Source: Paenibacillus sp. MMS20-IR301 (GTDB lineage Bacteria > Bacillota > Bacilli > Paenibacillales > Paenibacillaceae). Taken from it: DNA of 64,000 bases. The notes beneath the pieces are model-generated. The model ran no database searches. It was not told the DNA's origin and saw nothing but the letters and a program-made list of their open reading frames with translations. Where the stretch lies: assembly GCF_032302195.1 (NCBI RefSeq), contig NZ_CP135275.1:7275001-7339000 (forward strand), read 5' to 3'. Each line of letters begins with the position of its first letter. Position 1 is the first letter of the stretch. The position numbers were made by a program, and so were the translations under genes. Positions 8,864-15,951 of the stretch are shown piece by piece.

Positions 8864-9697
8864 ATGAAGCATAAACGAACATCAGCCCGCCGCACGGGGC
8901 GGCGGGGATCCCGGACGATAATCCGGCCGGTGCGGTCTGCTGCGCCGCTGCCTGCGGTGAATCATCCGGAGCCGTATGTGTCGGTCATCATTCCTGCTAT
9001 GAATGAGGAACGGACGATATTAGGAGTGATTGCCGGAGCCAGGGGTGTACATCCCCGCTGTGAGGTTATTGTGGTTGTAAACGGTTCTGCTGACCGGACG
9101 GCAGACATTGCGCGCTCAGCGGGAGCGGATGTAATAGTGTATGAACAGCCGCTCGGACATGATGTCGGGCGAAGTGTCGGTGCATCAGCGGCCAAAGGAG
9201 AGATCCTGCTGTTTACGGATGGAGATCTGGTCATTCCCGCACCGCAGCTGCGCCCGTTTGTAAAGGCGGTCGGCGGCGGTGCGGATATTGCCTTGAATGA
9301 TTATTCCGGTCCGGTGCGCAGCAGTATTCCGCACCCGGTAGTGTTATCCAAGCATGTCCTGAATCTCCTGCTCGGACGGTCCGATCTGAAGGGCTGTTCA
9401 CTGACGGCTGTTCCTCATGCGATCAGCCGCAGGGCACTGGATATGCTGGGTACTCCCCTGCTGTCCCGGCCCCCGCTGGCCCATGCCCGCGCTGTACTGG
9501 ACGGATTGCAGGTGACCGCGGTGCGCGGTGTGCCCGTGGGCAGGATGAATGCAGTGCGCCGGAAGTCAGGCGGCAGTGACCCCTTGAAGGAGGTCATCCT
9601 CCTGGACCATCTGGAGGCGGTGGCCTTGCTGCTGGAGCGCCGGGGCCAGCGTGCCGGCTTCAGTGACGGGACCCGCCGAAGGGAGATGGTCAAGTGA
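8864..9697 (+). CDS. Family 2 glycosyltransferase with basic N-terminal tail
   Basis: The protein has 277 residues. Residues 1-30 are strongly basic (KHKRTSARRTGRRGSR). A GT-A domain starts near residue 38 (YVSVIIPAMNEERT), with the nucleotide-sugar/metal motif D-G-D at 119-121. It looks soluble; no transmembrane segment is seen. It is paralogous to the next gene: both share GHDVGRS-G-A, LLF-DGD, LGRSDL and SMTAVPHA/SLTAVPHA. The stop overlaps the start of the next gene (GTGATG), so the two are translationally coupled. The donor sugar is unknown. The position behind the giant repeat protein suggests that protein as the acceptor. Confidence 0.88.
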   Translation: MKHKRTSARRTGRRGSRTIIRPVRSAAPLPAVNHPEPYVSVIIPAMNEERTILGVIAGARGVHPRCEVIVVVNGSADRTADIARSAGADVIVYEQPLGHDVGRSVGASAAKGEILLFTDGDLVIPAPQLRPFVKAVGGGADIALNDYSGPVRSSIPHPVVLSKHVLNLLLGRSDLKGCSLTAVPHAISRRALDMLGTPLLSRPPLAHARAVLDGLQVTAVRGVPVGRMNAVRRKSGGSDPLKEVILLDHLEAVALLLERRGQRAGFSDGTRRREMVK

Positions 9698-10671
9698 TGG
9701 CAAAGATATACCGGACAGTGCCGGCCGCACCGGCCCAAGACAGAAGATCTGGCGGCAAAGGCCCGGCCGTCCGGAAACAGGCTGCCCGACGGCCGGTTGG
9801 CAGCCGGGCGGCCGGGAGCCGCAGCAAGCGGGCAGCGGCAGGCCGCCCGCTGCGCTCCCGGACCCGGCAGGCTGCCGCATCCGGCCGGGCAGTGTTGGCC
9901 TTTCCGGCAAGGCGCGGCGCCTTGTCGGTAATTATCTCGGCAAGGAACGAGGAACGGACCTTGCCGAAGCTGCTGGAGCAGGTGACGCTGCTCCAGCCGC
10001 TGGAAATTATCGTAGTGCTGAACGGCTGCGACGACCGCAGCTTCCAGCGCACCCGGCTGTGCCGCCAGGCGACCGTTATTCATATTCCGGAGTCTGCCGG
10101 ACATGATGTAGGGCGGTCGATCGGCGCCAAGCTCAGCCGGGGGGATATCCTGCTTTTTCTGGATGGCGATATGAGTATTCCCGCCCGGCAGCTTGCAGGG
10201 TTTGTGACGGCAGTGGATGGCGGAGTCGATGTGGCGCTTAATAACCTTGACCCGCTTCTGCCTTCCTTCGGCCTGAGTGATGCTGTTACCCGCTGTAAGC
10301 TGTATTTGAACAGCGCCCTCGGCCGGAGTGATCTCGGAGCCAGCTCCATGACGGCTGTACCTCACGCTTTGTCCCGCAGGGCACTGCAGGTCATCGGTTA
10401 CCGGGAGCTGATGGTTCCGCCCAAAGCGCAGGCTATTTCAATCCTGAGACAGCTGCGGGTGGAGAAGGCGGGTGCAGTCGATGTGATTAAGCATAACCGG
10501 CTGCGCCAGGGCAACACGGGGACCGGAAATGCTATGGAGCAGCTGATTGCCGGTGACCATGCGGAAGCTCTCGTCCAGGTTCTGGAACAGCACCGGACCG
10601 GGGTGCAGCTCTCCGAGGCCCATCTGCTGGAGCAGCGGCGTCAGCTGGCAGCCTGGAGGAATGCTTTATGA
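9694..10671 (+). CDS. Family 2 glycosyltransferase with long Arg-rich N-terminal tail
   Basis: The protein has 325 residues from the GTG at 9694; the ATG at 9697 is an equal alternative, but GGGAG at 9681-9685 is better spaced for the GTG. Residues 1-75 are rich in Arg, Ala and Pro (for example RSKRAAAGRPLRSRTRQAA), followed by a GT-A domain from about residue 77 (LSVIISARNEERT) with D-G-D at 157-159. It is a clear paralogue of the preceding gene with a longer tail. The end overlaps the next glycosyltransferase by 4 bases (ATGA). The tail looks like an anchor or electrostatic targeting segment, which is inference. Confidence 0.88.
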   Translation: MMAKIYRTVPAAPAQDRRSGGKGPAVRKQAARRPVGSRAAGSRSKRAAAGRPLRSRTRQAAASGRAVLAFPARRGALSVIISARNEERTLPKLLEQVTLLQPLEIIVVLNGCDDRSFQRTRLCRQATVIHIPESAGHDVGRSIGAKLSRGDILLFLDGDMSIPARQLAGFVTAVDGGVDVALNNLDPLLPSFGLSDAVTRCKLYLNSALGRSDLGASSMTAVPHALSRRALQVIGYRELMVPPKAQAISILRQLRVEKAGAVDVIKHNRLRQGNTGTGNAMEQLIAGDHAEALVQVLEQHRTGVQLSEAHLLEQRRQLAAWRNAL

Positions 10672-11405
10672 CGCTGACCAGTATTATCATTCCAACATAT
10701 AACAGGCTTGGGCTGCTGCGCTCCTGTATTGAATCCATCCGGGAGCATACGGGCTCGCCCTATGAAATTATTGTGGTTGATAATGGTTCAAGTGACGGTA
10801 CGGATGCCTACTGCCGCGCCAGCAAGCTGACCTTCATCTCGCTTCCGGAGAACCGCGGCTTTCCGCTGGCCTGTAATATGGGACTGACGCTTGCGGCAGG
10901 CGATGAGCTGCTGCTCCTGAACAACGATGTTATTGTGTCGAAGGGATGGCTGGATAACCTGAAGCGCGCCTTGTACAGCGCCCCGGATATCGGAATTGTC
11001 GGGCCGGTAACCAATTATGCCAGCGGGCGGCAGCAGGTGCAGACCGGGTATGCGGATATTGCGGGTTATCATGCGGAAGCCGGCCGGGCCAATGTCCCGG
11101 ATGCGGCGAAATGGTCAGAGACCCGGAGGCTTGTAGGGCTGTGCTTTTTATTCAAAAGACAACTGCTGGATGCTATCGGCCTGCTGGATGAACGGTACTC
11201 GCCGGGACATTATGAGGATGATGATTACTGCTACCGCGCGCGGCTTCAGGGCTACCGGCTGCTGATTGCCGGAGATTGCCTGGTGCACCATGAAGGCAGC
11301 GCCAGCTTTAAAGAGGTTTATCCCGCTTCACTACAGGAACTGGTAGAGCGTAACCGCAGGGTTTTTATCGAGAAATGGCATGTGGACCCTGCGATATTCA
11401 TCTGA
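10668..11405 (+). CDS. Family 2 glycosyltransferase, rhamnosyltransferase-like
   Basis: The protein has 245 residues. The GT-A start is SIIIPTYNRLGLL, then IIVVDNGSSDGTD, NRGFPLACNMG, the LLLLNNDVIV motif near residue 85 and the acceptor-side HYEDDDYCYRARLQGY. This pattern is typical of GT2 enzymes of O-antigen, capsule and spore polysaccharide loci, often annotated as rhamnosyltransferases. It is the third gene of a coupled GT trio (4-base overlap with the previous gene). The actual sugar is not determined. Confidence 0.88.
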   Translation: MTLTSIIIPTYNRLGLLRSCIESIREHTGSPYEIIVVDNGSSDGTDAYCRASKLTFISLPENRGFPLACNMGLTLAAGDELLLLNNDVIVSKGWLDNLKRALYSAPDIGIVGPVTNYASGRQQVQTGYADIAGYHAEAGRANVPDAAKWSETRRLVGLCFLFKRQLLDAIGLLDERYSPGHYEDDDYCYRARLQGYRLLIAGDCLVHHEGSASFKEVYPASLQELVERNRRVFIEKWHVDPAIFI

Positions 11406-11452
11406 GGCACCTGGCCGAAGGCTAAAGACACAGATAAAAGGGAGGAAAGTAA

Positions 11453-12184
11453 GTGAAAGGAGTCATACTCGCGGGCGGAACAGGAACAAGACTTTACCCG
11501 CTCACCCGGCTTATGAACAAACATTTGCTTCCGGTCGGTAAATATCCTATGGTGTGCTATGGTATTGAGCGGCTGCGCCGGGGGGGTATAACCGATATTC
11601 TCCTGGTCATCAGCAAACAGTCTGCTGGGCAATACACCGACTTTTTGGGCAGCGGGGCGGAATTCGGCGTATCCCTGACTTACAAAATCCAGGAAGCCGC
11701 AGGAGGCATCGCCGAAGCGCTTGAGCTGGCGAAAGGATTTATTTTGCCGGGGGAACGGTTTGTTGTGCTGCTTGGTGACAATCTGTTTATGGATGATCTG
11801 AAGCCTTATGTGGAGAGTTATCTGCAGCAGCCGGAAGGAACGGCGAAGGTGCTCCTGAAACCGGTCGATGATGCGCGGAGGTACGGGGTCCCGGTGTTTG
11901 ACAGCAGTGATTCCTCGCTCATAGCGTACATCGAAGAGAAGCCGGAGCATCCGAAGACGAAGTTCTGCGTTACCGGGATCTATATGTACGATGAGGCGGT
12001 GTTCGATATCATCCTCCGGATCTCGCCTTCCAAGCGGGGGGAGCTGGAAATTACCGATGTGAACAATATTTACGCCGCAGACCGGAAGCTCAGCTATGAT
12101 GTGCTTAAGGGCTGGTGGAGCGATGCGGGAACCTTTCAGTCCTTGCGTGAAGCCGGTGACAAGCTTAAAGATACGCTGCCCTGA
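11453..12184 (+). CDS. spsI: Sugar-1-phosphate nucleotidyltransferase, SpsI/RmlA-like
   Basis: The protein has 243 residues with a GTG start behind GGGAGGAAAG. It has the nucleotidyltransferase signature GGTGTRLYPLT at residues 8-18, LLGDNLF, YIEEKPEHP and a WSDAGTF end. It makes an NDP-sugar, probably dTDP-glucose, from the sugar phosphate and NTP. The length, shorter than RmlA of about 290 residues, matches Bacillus SpsI from the spore coat polysaccharide operon. It is the last gene of the giant-repeat/glycosyltransferase block and probably supplies activated sugar to it. No RmlB, C or D partner lies beside it. Confidence 0.82.
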   Translation: MKGVILAGGTGTRLYPLTRLMNKHLLPVGKYPMVCYGIERLRRGGITDILLVISKQSAGQYTDFLGSGAEFGVSLTYKIQEAAGGIAEALELAKGFILPGERFVVLLGDNLFMDDLKPYVESYLQQPEGTAKVLLKPVDDARRYGVPVFDSSDSSLIAYIEEKPEHPKTKFCVTGIYMYDEAVFDIILRISPSKRGELEITDVNNIYAADRKLSYDVLKGWWSDAGTFQSLREAGDKLKDTLP

Positions 12185-12199
12185 GGGGCGGCGTTTTTT
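12174..12199 (+). terminator. Rho-independent terminator overlapping the spsI-like stop
   Basis: CGCTGCCC-TGAG-GGGCGGCG followed by six T. The left arm contains the last codons of the gene. Confidence 0.8.
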
Positions 12200-12235
12200 C
12201 TGTATAGCGGGAAGGGGCTGCTGCACACCGTTTAT

Positions 12236-12271
12236 GCACGGAGACCGTCTTAACTAAGCCGGCCTCCGTGC
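12236..12271. other. Hairpin between convergent genes
   Basis: GCACGGAG (12236-12243) and CTCCGTGC (12264-12271) form a perfect 8-bp stem. No T-run follows on either strand. It lies just beyond the 3' end of the minus-strand GNAT gene and may protect or end that transcript. Confidence 0.4.
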
Positions 12272-12310
12272 GTGCTTGAGCTGGAGCTGAAGCTGAGGTT
12301 GGAGCTTCTA

Positions 12311-12838
12311 TCACCCAGCCTTCACCGGCCGGGCAATCCTCCACCAGAGGAGATCTTCAGTCTCGCGGTACAGCTCAGCGCCCAGATGCTGCAGGACGCG
12401 GTGCGAGGCTATGTTATCCTTCTCAGTATCTGCTATGATCCAGTGCGCTTCCGGGTGGCTGAAGATCCAGCGGCTGATCCCCTGCAATGCTTCGGTTGCA
12501 TAACCTTGGCCCCAATCCCGCTCATCGATGACGTATCCGACGATAACTTCGCCCTGTTCATTCGGGGTCCCTTTGAGGATGAGGAAGCCGATAATCCGCT
12601 GCTCTTCCCGGTGTATAATAGCCCAATTGGTCAGCCACGGGCAGTTCTTCTCGTCCTGCAGGACTTTGGTACGCCGTATCCGCATGACGTACTGCATCTC
12701 TTCATCATCCAGCAGTGTCCCGTTTGTGGTAACCTTTAAGCCCAGCGTCTGCTCCAGCTCTGCATAATTCTCTATAGCTAAGGCCAGTTCAGCAGCAGCC
12801 AGCGGCCGCAGATCCAGGCGGTTGTCTGTAAGTTTCAT
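12311..12838 (-). CDS. GNAT family N-acetyltransferase (RimJ/RimL type)
   Basis: The protein has 175 residues. The N-terminus (LRPLAAAELALAIENY), the central beta strands (WAIIHREEQRIIGFLILKG) and the acetyl-CoA loop region (VGYVIDERDWGQGYATEAL, then IADTEKDNIASHRVLQHLGA) follow the RimJ/RimL pattern: R/Q-x-x-G-x/Y-A with the following N-x-A-S-x-x-V-L-x-x-L-G. The substrate may be an amine, a protein N-terminus or an antibiotic; it cannot be told. GGGGG precedes the ATG. It is a single minus-strand gene between two plus-strand blocks. Confidence 0.88.
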   Translation of the reverse strand: MKLTDNRLDLRPLAAAELALAIENYAELEQTLGLKVTTNGTLLDDEEMQYVMRIRRTKVLQDEKNCPWLTNWAIIHREEQRIIGFLILKGTPNEQGEVIVGYVIDERDWGQGYATEALQGISRWIFSHPEAHWIIADTEKDNIASHRVLQHLGAELYRETEDLLWWRIARPVKAG

Positions 12839-13559
12839 AGAATGCCCCCGTTTCTAAACGATAAGATACATAGTAAACCATAATGTTTGCCGGATAGATT
12901 CCGATCTGGTATTTACATTTTAACCCAGCATAGTCCCGGGGCCAGCTTTTTGTCAATCTCCCTCAGCGGTTCTCTTTGTTGAGAGAAAGCTGCCCCCCCT
13001 GAGGATGCTATTGCCGCTCTGCCTAGTGTGTAATAAGCCGTACATCTGCCGCTCGCCGCCGCTATATGAAGGAAATAGTTGGATTTTCTACACTTAAATA
13101 TCTGGATTTCCCTTCACTTCCGGAAATAAGTGGATAAATGACATCTATATTCTCCTCTATGCCTGATAATGCTCAATTATGGTCTGAATAAGTGTTGTTT
13201 TTCCAACTATTTTCATAAGGAACCTATAATACCAATGAAATAAGTGACGTTTTTCCAATTATTTCCGGTTAGGTCCTAGAATGTAACCACCATAACGCCA
13301 CATGCCGCAACTCCACGCTGCCAACGCCAGTCCCATCCCCGCCAACCATAACTCCAAGTTACTAACGCCCGCCCGAGCTCTACGCACGTCTACATCCTAT
13401 GCTGACAACCCCATCCACCACTACCGCCGCCGCAACACCCCCCCCCCCCGCCCTCATCCGTCCACTCCCCTCATTCCCCTCCGCAACTTGCGGAGTTTCT
13501 CCGGCACCGTCACGGCTGATGCCGCATATGCTGTAGCAGGGCGTTTGAGCAAAGGAGAC
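12839..13559. other. Intergenic region: repeats and a C-rich tract
   Basis: This 720-base region has no supported gene. It holds a cluster of short related repeats (13071-13266), a strongly C-rich and G-poor stretch (about 13280-13500) with a run of twelve C at 13438-13449, and a small hairpin CTCCGC-AACTT-GCGGAG followed by TTT (13479-13498). An open frame from 13302 continues into the following gene, but its composition simply reflects the C-rich tract. Confidence 0.6.
13071..13266. repeat. Cluster of short related intergenic repeats
   Basis: A motif of about 27 bases, AATAAGTGNNGTTTTTCC followed by AAYTATTTYC, occurs at 13187-13214 and 13239-13266. It occurs inverted at 13071-13097, and a degenerate inverted copy lies near 13132-13156. 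Confidence 0.65.
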
Positions 13560-13853
13560 ATGAAGGTGCAGAGTAAAATAACGAAAGTCCTGCAGCACAT
13601 GGCCCATACGCACGAACAGATGGCACGGATTCTCGACGCCGAACGCCACGTAGCCGTCCGTATGTCGCAAATAGTCCACGATCTGCCGGATGCGGACCCT
13701 GATTTTGGCGGATTCAGTGGGCTGGTGGAAAGCTCAGGTCAGGTTAACAAGAACATTATTGCTTACCTCAACGCACTTGCCGATCTTGAAGAAGCGATGG
13801 CTGAGGGAGTAGGCAGAGTGATCAAGGAATTAAACGGCCAGGAAGAAGAGTAA
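13560..13853 (+). CDS. Small helical protein A of a four-gene cassette
   Basis: The protein has 97 residues and no recognised family. The ATG at 13560 follows AAAGGAG; the frame is open upstream but low in coding character there. It is predicted to be all helical: VLQHMAHTHEQMARILDAE, then a short Asp/Pro/Gly turn (DLPDADPDFGGFSG), then a second long helix (VNKNIIAYLNALADLEEAM). The two-helix pattern with a central A-x-I-L-D/E-A motif recurs in the next two genes, so the three look paralogous. The start of the next gene is 28 bases downstream with its own strong ribosome site. A spore role is guessed from the neighbours only. Confidence 0.75.
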   Translation: MKVQSKITKVLQHMAHTHEQMARILDAERHVAVRMSQIVHDLPDADPDFGGFSGLVESSGQVNKNIIAYLNALADLEEAMAEGVGRVIKELNGQEEE

Positions 13854-13880
13854 GGCGTAACCTGAGCAAGGAGGCGGAAG

Positions 13881-14219
13881 ATGAGCAGAGAAAAGGCTTA
13901 TCTGCAAATGCTGGAGTCGACCGCTGTAATCCAGTGGAACATCGCGATGATCCTGGAGGCCAAGGCGGTGGAAGCGGAGAAAGTGAAGCAGTGGACCCAT
14001 CATCATGTCCACGCCAGAGCGTTCGACTCCCATGAGGACCAGCTGAAGGAATCAATCTCCATCCACGAGGTGATTGTGGAGATGGTTGAAGGGCTGACGA
14101 AGCTGGAGAACGGGCTTTACAGCAATCTGAAGGCGGTGCTGGGCAGCGGTGAGGATGAAGGCGGCGGCTTCGGCGGAGACGGTGAGGACGGCTTCAGCTT
14201 CGGAGACGACAGCAAATGA
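13881..14219 (+). CDS. Small helical protein B with Gly/Asp-rich acidic tail
   Basis: The protein has 112 residues; family not recognised. The ATG follows AAGGAGGCGG. The first helix carries IQWNIAMILEAKAVEAEKV, matching the A-x-I-L-E/D-A pattern of the previous gene. A His-rich turn follows (WTHHHVHARAF), then a second helix IHEVIVEMVEGLTKLENGL. The last 25 residues are Gly/Asp/Phe-rich (EDEGGGFGGDGEDGFSFGDD), a flexible acidic tail. This acidic tail and the extremely basic protein two genes downstream could pair electrostatically (inference). The stop overlaps the next start (ATGA). Confidence 0.75.
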   Translation: MSREKAYLQMLESTAVIQWNIAMILEAKAVEAEKVKQWTHHHVHARAFDSHEDQLKESISIHEVIVEMVEGLTKLENGLYSNLKAVLGSGEDEGGGFGGDGEDGFSFGDDSK

Positions 14220-14506
14220 GCGGCGGGCTTCTCTCCGAACATGCCGTCAAGCTGGAGATGATCCGCTCGATCGCCCGCAGCCAGGCTGCGCTCGCGGCCA
14301 TCCTGGAGAGCATTGCCGAAGTTACGGGGCAATCGGAGCTGACAGCCCGCAAGCTAAGCGATAATGTCAGGATTCTCAGTGAGTACCAGAGTACGATGTG
14401 CCGGATGATCTCCGGCATTTCGCTGCATGAGCCCAAACAGGGTGTTCCTGCTGCACCTTGGCTGAATAAGGCCTGCTCGGAGGGCACCGCTGCAAGAAGG
14501 ACATGA
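14216..14506 (+). CDS. Small helical protein C of the cassette
   Basis: The protein has 96 residues; family not recognised. It overlaps the previous gene by 4 bases. It is helical: VKLEMIRSIARSQAALAAIL, with the same I-x-x-x-x-x-x-L-A-A-I-L-E-S motif as its two upstream neighbours, then ARKLSDNVRILSEYQSTM and a short C-terminal tail. The end overlaps a possible upstream ATG of the basic protein. Conserved order and overlap suggest the four products act together. Confidence 0.72.
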   Translation: MSGGLLSEHAVKLEMIRSIARSQAALAAILESIAEVTGQSELTARKLSDNVRILSEYQSTMCRMISGISLHEPKQGVPAAPWLNKACSEGTAARRT

Positions 14507-14526
14507 AGTACAGGAGGAGTAGAAGG

Positions 14527-14928
14527 ATGAAGAGAAAGAGACTTGGCAAGCTGCATCCGGGCAGCAAGCGGCGCAGACGCACACTGCTGCTGTCACGGAA
14601 AACGCGCGTGCGCAAAACCCTTGGACGCAAAACGCGCAGAGGACTGATCCGTAAGGCAGGCAAGAGACCGCTGCTGCTGCGCAAAAAAAGAAGACTCCGC
14701 CGCCGGCTTAGCCGCCGGGTACAGGTGGCTAAGCCGGTACAGGTGATTCCGGCAGTTGAAGCCCCGCCGGCGCCGCAGGTTGTCCCGCTCCCCCCGGATC
14801 TGGGCGTCCCTCCGGAGCTCCCGCCGGGAGACGCCTTTCAGCAGGGCTACACCGAAGCATACAACGTGGGGTTCGACGCAGGTTTCGCCAAGGGCTTCGA
14901 GGACGGGCATAAGCTGGAGCTGGGCTGA
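14527..14928 (+). CDS. Arg/Lys-rich basic protein with Gly-Tyr/Phe motif tail
   Basis: The protein has 133 residues. AGGAGG at 14512-14517, nine bases upstream, selects the ATG at 14527; the ATG at 14503 would add eight basic residues. Residues 1-70 are about half Arg/Lys (KLHPGSKRRRRTLLLSRK, LLRKKRRLRRRLSRRV) and resemble protamine or ribosomal extensions. A Pro-rich linker follows (about 75-105). The C-terminus carries a four-residue periodic motif, GYTEAYNVGFDAGFAKGFED. The same kind of motif opens both CgeB-like proteins at 24.3 and 25.4 kb. Nucleic-acid or polyanion binding in the spore is possible. No known family was recognised. Confidence 0.75.
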   Translation: MKRKRLGKLHPGSKRRRRTLLLSRKTRVRKTLGRKTRRGLIRKAGKRPLLLRKKRRLRRRLSRRVQVAKPVQVIPAVEAPPAPQVVPLPPDLGVPPELPPGDAFQQGYTEAYNVGFDAGFAKGFEDGHKLELG

Positions 14929-14957
14929 AGCATCTGCTGCCGCAGTGTAGCTGAGGC

Positions 14958-14996
14958 GCTATAGAGGTTGGCACAATTCCCCGCCGCCTCTATAGC
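14958..14996. other. Hairpin after the small-protein cassette
   Basis: GCTATAGAGG (14958-14967) and CCTCTATAGC (14987-14996) are perfect inverted arms. No T-run follows, so it is a weak or rho-assisted terminator at best, or an mRNA 3'-end stabiliser. Confidence 0.5.
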
Positions 14997-15091
14997 ATAA
15001 GTTGGACTATCGGAATTTGCACCCGGATGTGTTAGACTTCTTAACAGACCTTTACCGGGTCCAAAAGACGACAGGAAAGCGGGGAAGCTGC

Positions 15092-15604
15092 ATGAGTGGG
15101 AATGAGATACGCAGAGGCCGGCAGAAGGAAACCGGGGAAATTATGAATCTGATTTCCAAATGTGTACAAGTTATGCAGGCAGGCGGAAGTGATCAATGGG
15201 ACGAGCATTACCCGAACCGCGAAGTCATCACGGAGGATATTAACAAGGGTACCTTATTTGTCCTTGCGGAGGGCGAAGCCATCGCCGGCATCATCGTGCT
15301 GGATGAGAATCAGGCGCAGCAATACGGGGCCATCGAGTGGAAGGAGCAGCAGGGGCCTCAATTAATTATGCACCGGCTTGCAGTTCATCCTGAGATTCAG
15401 GGCAAGGGGATTGCCCGCCGGCTCATTGCTTTTGCCGAAGAATTTGCCCGCAGCGGCGGTTACAGCAGCATCCGGCTTGATACCTACGCGAAGAATAGCA
15501 GAGCACTGAAGCTGTATCCCGCCCTTGGATATGCACAGCGGGGTGAGATTCATTTTCCCGGACGTACAGCAGCTTTTCCTGTATTCGAGAAGGTACTGGC
15601 ATAG
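15092..15604 (+). CDS. GNAT family N-acetyltransferase
   Basis: The protein has 170 residues from the ATG at 15092. Key segments are LFVLAEGEAIAGIIVLDEN, then MHRLAVHPEIQGKGIARRLI (the acetyl-CoA pyrophosphate loop Q-x-G-K-G-x-A), then IRLDTYAKNSRALKLYPALGY (N-x-x-A-x-x-L-Y-x-x-L-G-Y). This is a standard small-molecule or protein GNAT fold; the substrate is unknown. An upstream TTG at 15002 would add 30 residues that do not look like the family. The ribosome site before 15092 (GGGGAAG) is only fair. Confidence 0.85.
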   Translation: MSGNEIRRGRQKETGEIMNLISKCVQVMQAGGSDQWDEHYPNREVITEDINKGTLFVLAEGEAIAGIIVLDENQAQQYGAIEWKEQQGPQLIMHRLAVHPEIQGKGIARRLIAFAEEFARSGGYSSIRLDTYAKNSRALKLYPALGYAQRGEIHFPGRTAAFPVFEKVLA

Positions 15605-15745
15605 AAATATGACATTAGCACACCTTGAATCAACCTCAAATTATTACCTATATGTTATTTTATATAACGCAAAGTAACTAATTTACAGTAAATAGTTACT
15701 TAAATAGATATTAAATTAAGTTTGTGTAATGTTTAATAACTTTCG

Positions 15746-15775
15746 TTGACAATAAAGTTGTCTTTGATTTATGAT
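15746..15775 (+). promoter_or_regulatory. Sigma-A promoter of the riboswitch-deaminase transcript
   Basis: TTGACA (15746-15751), 18 bases, TATGAT (15770-15775). The expected start is near 15782, about 23 bases before the riboswitch P1 stem. Confidence 0.75.
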
Positions 15776-15776
15776 A

Positions 15777-15804
15777 GGACTATTCTTAAGCAATAGAATA
15801 GTCC
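15777..15804. promoter_or_regulatory. Inverted repeat over the transcription start
   Basis: GGACTATTCT (15777-15786) and AGAATAGTCC (15795-15804) are perfect 10-base arms followed by TTTT. If transcription starts near 15782, only half the left arm is in the RNA, so a DNA operator fits better than a terminator hairpin. Both readings are open. Confidence 0.5.
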
Positions 15805-15872
15805 TTTTCGTATATCCTTAATAATTGGTTTAAGGGTCTCTACCGGGAACCGTAAATTTCTGGCTACGAAAA
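15805..15872 (+). ncRNA. Purine riboswitch aptamer, guanine class
   Basis: The three-way junction is complete. P1 is TTTTCGTA with TACGAAAA. P2 is CCTTAA with TTAAGG around the ATAATTGG-type loop. P3 is CCGGGAA with TTTCTGG around the CCGTAAA loop. The core CTCTACC corresponds to the conserved TTTCTACC with the ligand-contacting U51 kept. GGCTACG corresponds to GACUAUG with C at the discriminating position 74, which selects guanine, hypoxanthine or xanthine over adenine. Differences from the usual consensus are C at position 48 and G at position 73. Confidence 0.85.
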
Positions 15873-15896
15873 TATGCTGAGGCATATTTTTGTGGC
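15869..15896 (+). terminator. Riboswitch expression-platform hairpin
   Basis: AAAATATGC-TGAG-GCATATTTTT (15869-15891), with more T-rich sequence at 15898-15902. Its left arm shares bases with the 3' side of aptamer P1, so the two structures compete. Confidence 0.6.
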
Positions 15897-15951
15897 CTTT
15901 TTGTGTTATACACCAGCTGGACATCGACAAGAGGATAAGGGGGAGCGGGTT

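Larger units (their letters stand above)
15605..15951. other. AT-rich regulatory region before the deaminase gene
   Basis: No gene is seen. The region contains a 30-base imperfect palindrome (15672-15701, arms AAGTAACTA and TAGTTACTT), a sigma-A promoter (15746-15775), a ten-base-arm inverted repeat across the expected start site (15777-15804), a purine riboswitch (15805-15872) and a hairpin that can act as its expression platform (15869-15896). Confidence 0.7.

Noticed and set aside
8604..8867. 87-codon frame between the giant repeat gene and the first glycosyltransferase
   Set aside because: It contains the full terminator hairpin and T-run of the preceding gene, starts inside that gene, and its composition does not look like a protein of the region.
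13071..13266. CRISPR array
   Set aside because: The repeats are imperfect, in both orientations and with irregular spacing, and no cas gene is present.
13302..13559. N-terminal extension of small protein A
   Set aside because: The extra 86 residues are His/Pro/Arg-rich only because of the C-rich tract, and a good ribosome site lies directly before the ATG at 13560.
15874..15951. N-terminal extension of the deaminase
   Set aside because: It would translate the riboswitch expression platform; AAGGGGGAG and family similarity support the start at 15952.
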